A DNA stretch of 64,000 nt from Akebia trifoliata. Lineage: Eukaryota > Streptophyta > Magnoliopsida > Ranunculales > Lardizabalaceae. This document shows positions 34,542 through 46,186 of the stretch, piece by piece; within the stretch, counting starts at the first letter, position 1, and every line of letters begins with the position of its first letter. The notes beneath the pieces were generated by a model. The model was not told the DNA's origin. It saw nothing but the letters and a program-made list of their open reading frames with translations, and did not search any database. The translations under genes and the position numbers were made by a program. The stretch spans positions 18,430,922 through 18,494,921 of the forward strand of contig CM030711.1 in assembly GCA_017979445.1 (NCBI GenBank), in the 5' to 3' direction.

Positions 34542-34825
34542 GATGCCCCTCTTTGGCAGAGGGTTGAAGCAAACTAGATAGCAAATCTATTTTGGTAGAT
34601 AGTGCGATATCTGAATGCCAAAGCTAGTGACAGTTCATTTTGCAGCCTGATTTAGCAATTCGTCAGGGTGTTCGGATCCTTGAGGGTAAATCTCTTCCCG
34701 AATCAAAAAGTTGTCAGGTCCTTGAGCACAAACTCTCACTGACAGTGTCAGATCCTTTAATTTTAAAGAATTCTCCCTGACTAAAAGAACAAATGTGCAA
34801 GTGTGTGCACTGTGTTATATTTTTT

Positions 34826-35345
34826 TTAGAGACTTATTCTACCTACTCAGAGTGAAAGAGTAATGCACTAACAAATTTTTTTTGGGAAGTTCTACTCTAC
34901 CTACCCGGAGTGAAAGAGTAATGAACTATTTTTGTTTTTTTTTTTTTTTTAAGTTCTACTCTACCTACTCGGAGTGAAAGAGTAATGAACTAAGCTATTT
35001 AGAAGTCCTACTCTACCTACCCAAGGTGAAAGAGTAATGAACTAATTTTTTTGGGAAGTTCTACTCTACATACTCGGAGTGAAAGAGTAATGAACTAATT
35101 TTTTAGGAGTCCTACTCTACCTACCCAGGGTGAAATAGTAATGAACTAATTATTTTGGGAAGTTCTACTCTACCTACTCGAAGTGAAAGAGTAATGAACT
35201 AATTATTTTAGGAAGTTCTACTCTACCTACTCGTGGTGAAAGAGTAATGAACTAATTTTTTTTGGAAAGTTCTACTCTACCTACTCGGAGTGAAAGAGTA
35301 ATGAACAAAATTTTTTTTCGGAAGTTCTACTCTACCTACCCGGAG
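34826..35345 (-). repeat. About 50-bp tandem array, left part (element F)
   Basis: About ten units, each with CTACTCTACCTACTCGGAGT then GAAAGAGTAATGAACTAA and a T-run of variable length. The outer arms TACTCT/AGAGTA and the inner arms ACTC/GAGT pair. A second variant, CCTGCCCAGGGTGAA or CCTACCCAGGGTGAA, keeps the inner pairing. The right half of the same array is at 45178-46186. Confidence 0.85.
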
Positions 35346-36581
35346 GGATTTTAGGGGTTTTCTAGACTAAAATTGAAGGGGGGATGTTAGGTAAGGAGTT
35401 GCGGCTCCAAAACTATGGTTTAATGGGGGCTAGGGGAGCTTCTAGACCTACTTCTCTTAGGATTTTTGATTTGATACGAAAATAGGGTGTGAGCACCTCT
35501 ATTTATAGATGTTTTTAGGGGTTGATTTGGATAGAGTTAGTGTTTAATTAGAGTTTTGTTTTAGTTTGACTTGTTTTAGGTAGAATTATTTTTAAGTTAG
35601 AACTCTATTAGATAGAGTTATTATTTAATTAGAGTTCTATTATGACTTTTGGTCTTATTTGATTGACTTTTAATGTTTTGACTTCAGTCTTAATTGATTG
35701 ACTTTTAATATCTTGACTTCAGTCTTGCTTAATTGACTTTAATTTTGACTTTAGTCTCACTTGATTGACTATAATACCTTGACTTCAATCTTGCTTGATT
35801 TACTTTTAATTTTTGGAGAACCCCCCTCTAAAATATCTTTAATTCTTTGGACCCCCAAATGGAGGGGTCCTTAAAGAAATATCCCACGAACCCTCAACAA
35901 TTTTACCCAAAAGTTCGATTGATCGATTTTTTAGGTTCAGATTTTTAAATTAATTTCATTAATGTTTCACTTTAATTATTTAATGTTTTATTTATTAATT
36001 TCGAATTTTTTAATTATGAAAATTGTGAAATTACCATTTTGCCCCCAGAGAGGACTTTTCACGTTTCAAATCGGTTTTTAATGTTCTAGGATGTTTTCGA
36101 ATCAATTTTTTATAAGGAATTCAATGGAAATATTAGTTTGTGTCATTTATGAAGTTTTTTGTGTGAAATGATTGTGAACTTTATGAGGGGCATTTTCGTA
36201 ATTTTGTCAAATTCTGTTAAAATTGGCGAAATGATTTATTTGGTTCCGATTTGTTATTTTATGTGTTCGAGAGAGTTTTCCTAAGCGTAACCTAGGCTCT
36301 AGGGTTATTTTGAGGTTAGGGGTAATTTGGTCATTTTTAGTGATTTTTATCGTGAAGCTTCTTTTTGGTTTGCAAGATGATGATTTCTATGTTTCTGGAG
36401 TCGTATTTTCCTAGCGTAGTGTGGTTTCTAAGGTTTTGTCAATTCGAGATACCTCATACGGATTTCTGAAACACATCTGGTAACAAAATAAAGCAATGGA
36501 ATACGCATCCATCATTGGGAATCATTGCAATCGGGTTGACAAGTTGATTAATCAGGCGGATGAAAAAATGGGATGTCTACA
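35342..36581 (-). repeat. 3' LTR of element C, truncated (about 1240 bp)
   Basis: Matches the family LTR from its start (36581) through the TATA box (about 35496-35505), but stops about 470 bp short of the CA end. The break joins LTR sequence GGAGGGATTTTAGG to array sequence GGAGTGAAAG; the shared GGAG at 35342-35345 suggests a deletion at a 4-bp microhomology. Confidence 0.8.
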
Positions 36582-39106
36582 GATGCCCCTCTTTGGCAGA
36601 GGGTTGAAGCAAACTAGATAGTAAATCTATTTTGATAGATAGTGCGATATCTGAATGCCAAAGCTAGTGACATTTCATTTTGCAGCCTGATTTAGCAATT
36701 CGTCGGGGTGTTCGGATCCTTGAGGGTAAAGCTCTCCCCGAATTAAAAGGTTGTCAAGTCCTTTAGCGCAAACTCTCACTAACAGTGTCAGATCCATGAA
36801 TTTTAGAGAATTCTCCCTGACTGATATAACAACTATGCAAGTGTGTGATTTAAAATCTGAGATAAATTTGAGTAAAATCTGAGTATAATTTGAACATAAA
36901 CTGAGCATAATTCAGACAAAACTTTCGGCGAAAACTGAGCAAAATCCAAGATAACCCTTGGCGGCAACTGAGCAAAATCTAAGATAACCCTTGGCGGCAA
37001 CTGAGCAAAATCCAAGATAACCCTTGGCGGCAACTGAGCAAAATCTAAGATAACCCTTGGCGGCAACTGAGCAAAATCCAAGTTAACCCTTGACGGCAAC
37101 TGAGCAAAATCCAAGATAACCCTTGGCGGCAACTGAGCAAAATCCAAGATAACCCTTGGCGGCAACTGAGCACCTTGGCGGCAACTGAGCAAAATCCAAG
37201 ATTAACCCTTCGTGGAAACTGAGCAAAATCCAAGATAACCCTTGGGGGCAACTGAGCAAAATCCAAGATAACCCTTGGCGGAAACTAAGCAAAATCCAAG
37301 ATAACCCTTGGCGGCAGCTGAGCAAAATCCAAGATAACCCTTGGTGGAAACTGGGCAAAATCCACGATAACCCTTGGCAGAAACTGAGCAAAATCCAAGA
37401 TAACCCTTGGCGGCAACTGAGCAAAATCCAAGATAACCCTTGGCGGCGACTGAGCAAAATCCAAGTTAACCCTTGGCGGCGACTGAGCAAAATCCAAGAT
37501 AACCCTTGGCGGCAACTGAGCAAAAATCCAAGATAACCCTTGGCGGCAACTGAGCAAAATCCAAGATAACCCTTGGCGGAAACTGAACAAAATCCAAGTT
37601 AACAACTGAGCAAAATCCAAGATAACCTTTGGCGGCGACTGAGCAAAATCCAAGATAACCCTTGGCAGAAACTGAGCAAAATCCAAGATAATCCTTGGCA
37701 GCGGCAACTTAGCAAAATCCAAGATAACCCTTGGCGAAAACTGAGCAAAATCCAAGATAACCCTTGGCGAAAACTGAGCAAAACTGGCAGAGGAATGAAT
37801 GAATTTTGGGAAAGAATGAACGAATTTGGAGAAAACTGATTAGAACGAACTGGAGGACAAATAAATCTGGAAGATAAATGATCGATTCCAAGAATGATTG
37901 GATCTGAAAAAGAATCTGGAGAACAAAAGAATGCCATATCTCCTATGTGAGATCCAAAAGGCTTTTGTTTGAACCTCAAGGATTTATCAAAAAGTTTTAT
38001 GAATTTAAAACCTGAGTTTTTATTTCTTTTGAACCTCAAAAGTTTTTCGAAAAACTGTTATCAAGAGGGTTACCTTAAATTTGGGGTTCTCATTATCTCT
38101 TAGGATTAACATTGTTCAAAAGCAAAATGCCTCTATTTGACAATGACCATGGCCTTGAAAATAATTGAACACATAAAAAAAATGCCCCTAGTATAAGGGG
38201 GAAAAGTTACATTAAAAAAGAAAGAAAATGCCCCTTGTATGAAGGTTTGAAATAATTGATTACCACAACGTAATAAATACTCAACTTTTAATTTTGATTA
38301 ATTTTATTGAAGGTTTTTGAGTCAGGCTCAAGAGTACAAAATTATTTCCTTTCGAGTTTCATCATAGAATTCACCCTTATCTCCCTTGGTTCACTTGGGG
38401 GAGTAAAAATTTTCAGATCGATTGTAGACAAGATACTTGTGGCTTCTAAGTCTATGCCTGGTTTAAGCTAAGTATTGACCTTGATTATTCGGACTTCTGA
38501 TGTTTCAGCTCAGACCGCTCTTAGCTTAGAATTTTCTTCTGTTTTTCTTTGTTGCTCTAACTTTTGCCTAGATCGCCTTTTCAGGTTATCAATCTATCGA
38601 GCTTGCTCTAGCTTTTGCCTAGATCGCCTTTTCAGGTTTTCGATCTAGCGAGCTTTTTCTTTTTTTCTTGGCTCTGATTGTTGCCAAAGTTGTCCTTTCA
38701 GATTTTCAACCTTGCGAGCTTGCCTTAATTTTTGCCTAAGTCGCCCTTTTCAAGTTTTCAACTTAGCAGGCTTCATCATTTTTTTTATCTTTCTCTTTTC
38801 TTCTGAACTTCTGGAGTTGCTGTTTGATCATGTTTTGCTATCTCCTTTGACTTTTCGCACGGTACTTAGGAGGACTTTCATAGGTAAGCTTAAGACTGGG
38901 TATGAAAAGAAAGGCATTTTGAGGCTCAAAAACCCGAATGCCCCTTGTGTGGCATTTCCTTTTAAATTGTTTTTCTTTTTCCTTAAATTTTCTTCCCCAT
39001 TTTGGATTTCTTTTTCTTTTGAATCTTTTCTTCATTTTTTATTCTGTGGGGAAATAGATTTTTTTTATTTTGATGTGGTCGGGCCTGAAGTAACTTCTCA
39101 GGTTGC
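36582..39106 (-). other. 3' untranslated region of element C
   Basis: It includes a polypurine tract (GATGCCCCTCTTT, plus-strand reading, 36582-36594), the conserved block to about 36840, the 33-bp array, a stretch shared with D and B (37795-38550), the four-unit hairpin block (about 38555-38770), and the segment next to integrase. There is no gene. Confidence 0.7.
36885..37795 (-). repeat. 33-bp tandem array in the 3' untranslated region (element C)
   Basis: About 27 units of GCAAAATCCAAGATAACCC plus TTGGCGGCAACTGA (plus-strand reading). It is clearly related to the 34-bp units of B and D but one base shorter. The arms CCAAG/CTTGG pair in nearly every unit. Because 33 is a multiple of three, the minus strand reads an 11-residue repeat, QLPPRVILDFA; I consider this a by-product. 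One unit is broken near 37168 and one near 37603. Confidence 0.9.
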
Positions 39107-40016
39107 CTACGTACCCCAAAATTTTGGGATCAGACAAAAACGTAGTTCGAATTTTCCCTCCCCTAGGTTAGGTGATCGGGCTGAGAAATAAAAAGGCATC
39201 ATTTTTTGAAAAGGCTGCAAAGGGCTGAGAAAGGAGATAATGAACTGGGTAGCAGGAAAATTGATTCGGCCAAAGATGGCCTCCTTAAATATAGTACCCT
39301 TTGATCTGGTCAAGGTTGGTTGACTCTGGTAGTTCACTTCCATCATGATCTTGAAGTCTAACGACTTTTCCAGACAGTATTTCCTTAATGAATGAATTTC
39401 TCCAATTGGGTTCAGACTTTCTCCTATAGTCGAGGAGGAGTGTTCAATTTTCTTTGAAGTCTGATAGTTAAATCCTTGACTTGTAATTAATGAGCTTTGA
39501 CCTTTTTGTCAAATGCACGGGTGACTCTTCTTAGATAAGCTTGTACATGGTACAAGGCTTTAACTCGTTTTCTTCGATCAAGTTTAATTCTTCATACTGC
39601 TGATGAACCCAATCTGTTTCTAACAAATGATTTTCCAACAAGACCCTGAGAGACGAAATTTCCATTTCAACTGGCAAGACTGCTTCCATGCCATACACTA
39701 AGGAGTAGGGAGTAGCTCCAGTAGAGGATCAAATTGAAGTTCGATATGTCCATAGCGTGAATGATAATTTTTCTGACCAATCTCGATGTGATTGACACAT
39801 TTTCCTGATGATAGTCTTGAGACTCTTACTAACTGCTTCAACCGTTCCATTGATCTGAGGACGGTAGGGGGATGAGTTGTGCTTCCGGATCTTCAACTTT
39901 AAACGTAGAGTAATGATTTATGCTTTGAAGTACGACCCATTATCAGAGATCAGTTCAAAAGGTATCCCCATATCGATTGATAATATGTGATTTGCAACTC
40001 AAGATGTAGTGAGGAT
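39107..40016 (-). pseudogene. Integrase C-terminal remnant (element C)
   Basis: Aligns base for base in long stretches with the integrase end of D (51078-51800), including the segments for TNGAVEVANKN and the RVARAFDKKIKA tail, but is full of stops and frameshifts. At about 39997-40016 it is joined directly to sequence from before reverse transcriptase, so the whole RT-RNase H region is deleted. Confidence 0.7.
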
Positions 40017-41040
40017 AGCACTGATACATTTTATAATATCTTCTTTGATTCCATTGCTATAGACGAGTATCTATTCCATGTTGAACAACACCCAAGCTTG
40101 TACCTAACATACCCTCATATGATCACACGAACAAGTCTTTCGAAATTTCTGAGTAAATTTATTATCCCCTCGTGTTCCTTTAGGGATAAGATGGTTTCTG
40201 TTTGAATTTCTTTAGGAATTATTTTTTGTTTCGAAGTCAAAGACCTTTCCTTTCTCGATTAAAGGTTGAGCCCGACTCTTATCTTCTTGTTCAGAAATGA
40301 AATCTATCAAATTATTAGTCAATTCGTTAATGCGCTCGAGGTATTCAAAAATTTCCTTTATCCGATCAATTTCAGATGGGGCAACAAACACCTCTATAGA
40401 CTCGATGAACTAACTTGACTCAATAGAAAAAAGTAGACTCAATCTAAGGAAGACATGACCTTGCTGAAAAAAAGGACTCGAGCTAACCCAAATGACTCAT
40501 GAAAACTCAAGACAAGTACCTACACGAGTTTGATTAGGACTGAGGACTGAGATATTGCTTATAACCGGTAGGATTGAAGCACTATGATCTTCAAAGAACA
40601 ACTGGACGATGTTGAAAAATTTTGAGGTCATTTCTGACTGTTGACTTGATATTGACGTTTACTCTAATTGACCGGATTTACAACCCTAGCTAGACGATGG
40701 ACGATTGAGCTTAGATACAATGATAACCCTTAAAACCTCTTTGAAGGTGAATTTAACCAATTTCAGTGTCACCCCCTTGATAACATTTTAAATGAACCCT
40801 GAGATTTTATTGAATTTTGTGTACCAATCCATTAAACAATTCATCCATTCAATGATTATTCAGAAGGAAAATAACTTTACTGCACTCTTGAAAATAATGT
40901 TTTTATTGAATAACAATTTTCACCATTCTGATAATTTTTTTTGCAATCATATTTTGATAAATTTACAAAGTCCATGCAAAAAATAGATTTGTGGTAAAAA
41001 ACATATTTCAAAATTTTTCCCTGCAAAACTAGATCTTTTG
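40017..41040 (-). other. Scraps of the pre-RT segment and the ORF1-gag spacer (element C)
   Basis: 40017-40687 corresponds to the segment before reverse transcriptase in D (about 55920-56600), with no open frame. 40688-40850 corresponds to the first codons of gag and the spacer to ORF1 (compare 59550-59720). Gag-pro between them is deleted, and ORF1 is also absent. Confidence 0.6.
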
Positions 41041-41728
41041 TAAATCATTTTTCCTTCATTTTCTTTTCTTTCGGAAAATATTTTCTTCTGAAAAATACTT
41101 TTTCTCTGAAAAATAGTTTATTATTTGGAAAACATTTTCTCTTGGAAAATCTCGTTCTTATGGAAAATATTTTCTGGAAAACATTTTTTCTTAGAAAATA
41201 TTATTTTCTAGAGAATAACACTTTTTCTTTTTTTTGGAAAACTTTCTTTTCTAGAAAATATTTTCTTTTTCTTAATTGAAAATTCGATTTAAATGGCCCG
41301 GTCCATCAGGATTGTTGGATCGAGGTGGACTGAGTCATTATTGTAAAAGAATGGATTCTTTATTGGGTTAGTGCACCCATTTTAATTTTCAAAAATAAAT
41401 TTTTGATCCTTGAGGCCAATCATACACTTTGATCTCATCATTCACATCATTCACATACATTCACCCAACAACAGGCATTCATTCAATAAACAACCCGGGA
41501 ACACCCACGATAAGTTCGAGTCGTGACCTATGGGGAAGGTTTCTAGACTCTAAGCTTACTACGTGCAATGCATTTTTATCTGGCCACCATTGCCCAAGCA
41601 CACCTATATACCTTTCGATACGTGGTGACATGGTTTGATATACCGTATAGGTGATAATCTAAAACCTCAATTCACTTCTCTGAAGCCAAAAACAGCCAGT
41701 TTGATCTCCAGTTGAGAGGTGGCGCACA

Positions 41729-42070
41729 ATGCTGAGCAAGGGCCCACTTAAATACCTCTCGTCTAGAATAGACGTAGTCTATCCCCCTCGTACAGTAGGG
41801 TACAGCGGGGCAAGATCTTGCTTAGGTACCGGTTTTGACCAAGAAGTGCAATTGCTATACTTAGATTATCTTTTATACCTACGGGTACGAGTCAAGAGTT
41901 GTAGCTTTCATAAATGGTTTGGCATCCCACGAGGGGATCGACCACGTACTAGTACTACGTTGGCAATCGGGACATGTGACTGTGTGGCTCACAATAGGTC
42001 AAAGGCTCAGGTCGCTCCAGCCTGGGTGCATCAACATATCTCTCAGAATCACCTGATCAGACGGTATTAA
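41729..42070 (+). CDS. Conserved antisense ORF in the leader (element C), 113 codons
   Basis: Same length and reading frame as 3297-3638 in A. It differs at eight of 113 residues, with about as many silent changes. No recognised domain, and no promoter or expression evidence. Confidence 0.35.
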   Translation: MLSKGPLKYLSSRIDVVYPPRTVGYSGARSCLGTGFDQEVQLLYLDYLLYLRVRVKSCSFHKWFGIPRGDRPRTSTTLAIGTCDCVAHNRSKAQVAPAWVHQHISQNHLIRRY

Positions 42071-42667
42071 TGCCCCCAGTTTGATATACCCTAAGGTACT
42101 TGACTGGACTTGTGGGTTTCATGAATGACGTCGCATCTCCGAAGAGACCGGGCCACGCACTAGTGCCACGTTGGCTAAATGGGACATGTAAGTGAGTAAA
42201 ACGGTAAATGTGCATGTGGTGTGTGCAACATAGGGTGGGGTGTGCCCGGGGCCTTTTTCAAACAAATGGGCCCATGGCCCTAATCATACCATCATACATT
42301 TAATCAAAATCAAAATCATTCAAATCATATGAATATTCAATTAATATCACATTATTCCCATCACATAAGCACATTAACATTACGATCAACATCAATCATG
42401 TATTTCAAGCAAGATCATGGTAAATTAATCAATAAATATGGCATATGATAATGAATTAAATCTGATCGTTGCAATAAGCATGATTTTGTAATTTTTATAG
42501 TCCAACCAAAGGTCATTTTGGGGTGATCCAAAATAAATCAAGATTCCAATAGATGTTACATTGATGATAGAATGACAATGGTTGAGATGAGCTCACTCTC
42601 AGGAACATTAATTGTGCTAACATTAGATAAATTCGAATTTTCTGTGAATTTGGAAAATACAATCCGA

Positions 42668-43225
42668 ACTTACATCGATGATATCTAAGGCTCCCGATAA
42701 CGAAATCGAGTGAACTCAAGTTTTAAATTAATCTACTCGATGAGATCTACATTTTATTAAGAGGTGCCTAGACTGAATTCTCAACAGAATGTTCTGTAAA
42801 AACGTTTTAACATTGCTGTCCCAACCTTCATTCAGCAACAATTCCAGATTTACAGATTGAACTTCCATCGATGATATCTAAGGCCTCCGATAATGAAATT
42901 GAGTGAACTCAGGTTCTAAATTAATCTACTCGATGAGATCTACGTTTTATTAAAGGTTCCCAGACTTAATTCTCACTAGAATATTCTGTAAAAAAGTTTT
43001 AACATTCCTGTCCCAACTCTCATTCAACAACAATTCCAGATTTACAAATTGAACTTGCATCGATGATATCTAAGGCTTCCAATAACCAAATTGAGTGAAC
43101 TCAAGTTCTAAATTAATCTAATCGATGAGATCTATGTTTTATTAACAGGTTCCCAGACTTAATTCTCACTAGAATGTTTTGTAAAAACGTTTGAACATTA
43201 CTGTCCCAACCTTCATCATTCCATC
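42668..43225 (-). repeat. 192/193-bp tandem triplication in the leader of C
   Basis: Units start at about 42668, 42861 and 43053 with ACTT(A/C/G)CATCGATGATATC. Each runs through a CGATGAGATCTA word and CTGTCCCAACC. Not found in the leaders of A or D. Confidence 0.8.
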
Positions 43226-43450
43226 ATTTTCATATGTCAATTTGAATCTTTCATTATTTAGGGGTCATAAAAAAGTGATCCTTAATTGGAAGAAAAAAAA
43301 GCAATACCCAAAATCAAATACAATCTAGACAAAAATAAATAAATAAACAGAAAAAATAAATAAAATAAATCCAACTAAATAATATAAAAAAACTAGGTCA
43401 TCTTGGCAATGCTCCCATACTTGGGGTTTTTAAAGTTTGATCCTCAATAG

Positions 43451-43468
43451 TCCCCAGAAGAGTCGCCA
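43451..43468 (-). promoter_or_regulatory. Primer-binding site (element C)
   Basis: TGGCGACTCTTCTGGGGA on the minus strand, one base from the LTR end. It differs from the site in A at two bases, so pairing to the tRNA may be a little weaker. Confidence 0.75.
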
Positions 43469-43469
43469 C

Positions 43470-45177
43470 TGAAAGCGCCCTCGATCCGCGGAGTGCGCGG
43501 ATCCACTTTTGACCCTTGAGGTTTGGGAGTCGCCACCTAGTTATTATGGTCTAGGAACCAAACTGACTCTAACATGGATAAAAAGAACTAATCTACCATA
43601 AAAAATCTGAATTCGGGGATCATGTTACGGGGTTGGAAGGTGTTAGGCACCAACCCCGCCCGGCCAAAGCCGGTCTCTACTAACTTCCCAAATTTATCAC
43701 ATTGCTAAAAACCTAGATAAAAATAAAAATAAAAATAAAAAATTTCATACCTTTCCGATAGCAAGGATTTTGCTCCCTCAGATCTGACAAAAAGAGCTCC
43801 TTGTACTGTACTCCCTTGCGTCGTTCTGTCTCCGGATTTGACTTCGGATCTCCAAGATCAAGGTATCTCATTATTTTTTAATCTGAACTCTTCAAGTTTG
43901 TTGCGGATTTATGGGTGTTTTTGGAGGGATTTTAGGGGTTTTCTAGACTAAAATTGAAGAGGGGATGTTAGGTAAGGAGTTGGGGCTCCAAAACTAGGGT
44001 TTATGGGGGGCTAGGGGAGCTTCTAGACCTACTTCTCTTAGGATTTTTGATTTGATACGAAAATAGGGTGTGAGCACCTCTATTTATAGATGTTTTTAGG
44101 GGTTGATTTGGATAGAGTTAGTGTTTAATTAGAGATCTTTTAATTAGAGTTGTGTTTTAGTTTGACTTGTTTTAAGTAGAATTATTTTTAAGTTAGAAAT
44201 CAATTAGATAGAGTTATTATTTAATTAGAGTTCTATTATGACTTTTGGTCTTATTTGATTGACTTTTAATGTTTTGACTTTAGTCTTAATTGATTGACTT
44301 TTAATATCTTGACTTTAGTCTTGCTTAACTGACTTTAATTTTGACTTCAGTCTCACTTGATTGACTTTAATACCTTGACTTCAGTCTTGCTTGATTTACT
44401 TTTAATTTTTGGAGAACCCCCCTCTAAAATATCTTTAATTCTTTGGACCCCCAAATGGAGGGGTCCTTAAAGAAATATCCCACGAACCCTCAATAATTTT
44501 ACCCAAAAGTTCGATTGATCGATTTTTTAAGTTCAGATTTTTAAATTAATTTCATTAATGTTTCACTTTAATTATTTAATGTTTTATTTATTAATTTCGA
44601 ATTTTTTAATTATGAAAATTGTGAAATTACCATTTTGCCCCCGGAGAGGACTTTTCACGTTTCAAATCGATTTTTAATGTTCTAGGATGTTTTAGAATTG
44701 ATTTTTTATAAGGAATTCAATGGAAATATTAGTTTGTATCATTTATGAAGTTTTTTGTGTGAAATGATTGTGAACTTTATGAGGGGCATTTTCGTAATTT
44801 TGTCAAATTCTGTTAAAATTGGCGAAATGATTTATTTGGTTCCGATTTGTTATTTTATGTGTTCGAGAGAGTTTTCCTAAGCGTAACGTAGGCTCTAGGG
44901 TTATTTTGAGGTTAGGGGTAATTTGGTCATTTTTAGTGATTTTTATCGTGAAGCTTCTTTTTGGTTTGCAAGATGATGATTTCTATGTTTCTGGGGTCGT
45001 ATTTTCCTAGCGTAGTGTGGTTTCTAAGGTTTTGTCAATTCGAGATACCTCATCCGGATTTTTGAAACACTTCTGGTAACAAAATAAAGCAATGGAATAC
45101 GCACCCATCATTGAGAATCATTGCAATCGGGTTGACGAGTTGATTAATCAGGCGGATGCAAAAATGGGGTGTCTACA
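43470..45177 (-). repeat. 5' LTR of element C (1708 bp)
   Basis: Complete LTR, minus strand: TGTAGACACCCC to GAGGGCGCTTTCA. TATA box at about 44080-44090, TTGACT repeats at about 44260-44400. Its outer end abuts GAACTCTACCTACTCGG of the array of F. Confidence 0.85.
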
Positions 45178-46186
45178 GAACTCTACCTACTCGGAGTGAA
45201 AGAGTAATGAACTAAGCTTTTTAGAAGTCCTACTCTACCTGCCCAGGGTGAAAGAGTAATGAACTAATTTTTTTGGGAAGTTCTACTCTACCTACTCGGA
45301 GTGAAAGAGTAATGAACTAATTTTTTAGGAGTCCTACTCTACCTGCCCAGGGTGAAAGAGTAATGAACTAATTTTTTTTTTTTTTGAACTTTTACTCTAC
45401 CTACTCGGAGTGAAAGAGTAATGAACTAATTTTTTTGGGAGTCCTACTCTACCTAGCCAGGGTGAAAGAGTAATGAACAAATTTTTTTTTTTGGGAAGTT
45501 TTACTCTACCTACTTGGAGTGAAAGAGTAATGAACTAATTTTTTTGGGAGTCCTACTCTACCTGCCCAGGGTGAAAGAATAATTAACTAAATTTTTAGGA
45601 GTCCAACTCTACCTGCCCAGGGTGAAAGAGTAATGAACTAATTTTTTTTGGGAAGTTCTACTCTACCTACTCGGAGTGAAAGAGTAATGAACTAATTTTT
45701 TGGGAGTCCTACTCTACCTGCCCAGGGTGAAAGAGTAATGAACTAATTTTTTTTTTGGGAAGTTCTACTCTACTTACTCGGAGTGAAAGAGTAATGAACT
45801 AATTTTTTAGGAGTCCTACTCTACCTGCCCAGGGTGAAAGAGTACTGAACTTATTTTTTTTTTAGAAGTTCTACTCTACCTACTAGGAGTGAAAGAGTAA
45901 TGAACTAATTTTTTGGGAGTCCTACTCTACCTGCCCAGGGTGAAAGAGTAATGAACTAATTTTTTTTTTTGGGAATTCTACTCTACCTACTCGAAGTGAA
46001 AGAGTAATGAACTAATTTTTTTGGGAGTCCTACTCTACCTGCCCAGGGTGAAAGAGTAATGAACTAATTTTTTTTTTTTGGGAAAGTTCTACTCTACCTA
46101 CTCGGAGTGAAAGGGTAATGAACTAATTTTTTTGGGAGTCTTACTCTACCTGCTCAGGGTAAAGAGTAATGAACTAATTTTTTGGG
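45178..46186 (-). repeat. About 50-bp tandem array, right part (element F)
   Basis: About twenty units in which the ACTCGGAGT and GCCCAGGGT variants largely alternate, so the array looks dimeric with a period of about 100 bp. The outer arms TACTCT/AGAGTA are nearly constant. T-runs between units vary from 5 to 12 bases. Confidence 0.85.

Larger units (their letters stand above)
32796..35345 (-). mobile_element. Element F, 3' part: LTR, LTR-proximal block and start of array
   Basis: A complete LTR (34541-32796 on the minus strand) is preceded, in the direction of the element, by a well-preserved polypurine tract (GATGCCCCTCTTT at 34542-34554, plus-strand reading), the conserved block to about 34825, and the first units of an about 50-bp array. 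The array is interrupted by element C and continues at 45178. Confidence 0.75.
41041..43450 (-). other. Leader of element C
   Basis: It starts with the GGAAAATATTTTC palindrome cluster (about 41060-41270), continues with the conserved leader zone (about 41410-42290), and ends with a region unlike the leaders of A and D. That region holds three copies of a 192/193-bp repeat. A 69-codon antisense frame (41429-41638) is probably not a gene. Confidence 0.65.
35342..45177 (-). mobile_element. Element C: internally deleted copy inserted in the array of F
   Basis: On the minus strand: 5' LTR (45177-43470), primer-binding site, leader, scraps of the ORF1-gag spacer and of the pre-RT segment, the integrase C-terminal half, a 3' untranslated region with a 33-bp array, a polypurine tract, and a truncated 3' LTR (36581-35342). 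F's about 50-bp array flanks both ends, so C entered that array. ORF1, gag, protease, reverse transcriptase and RNase H are gone, so C could only have moved with help from another copy, if at all. Confidence 0.8.
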
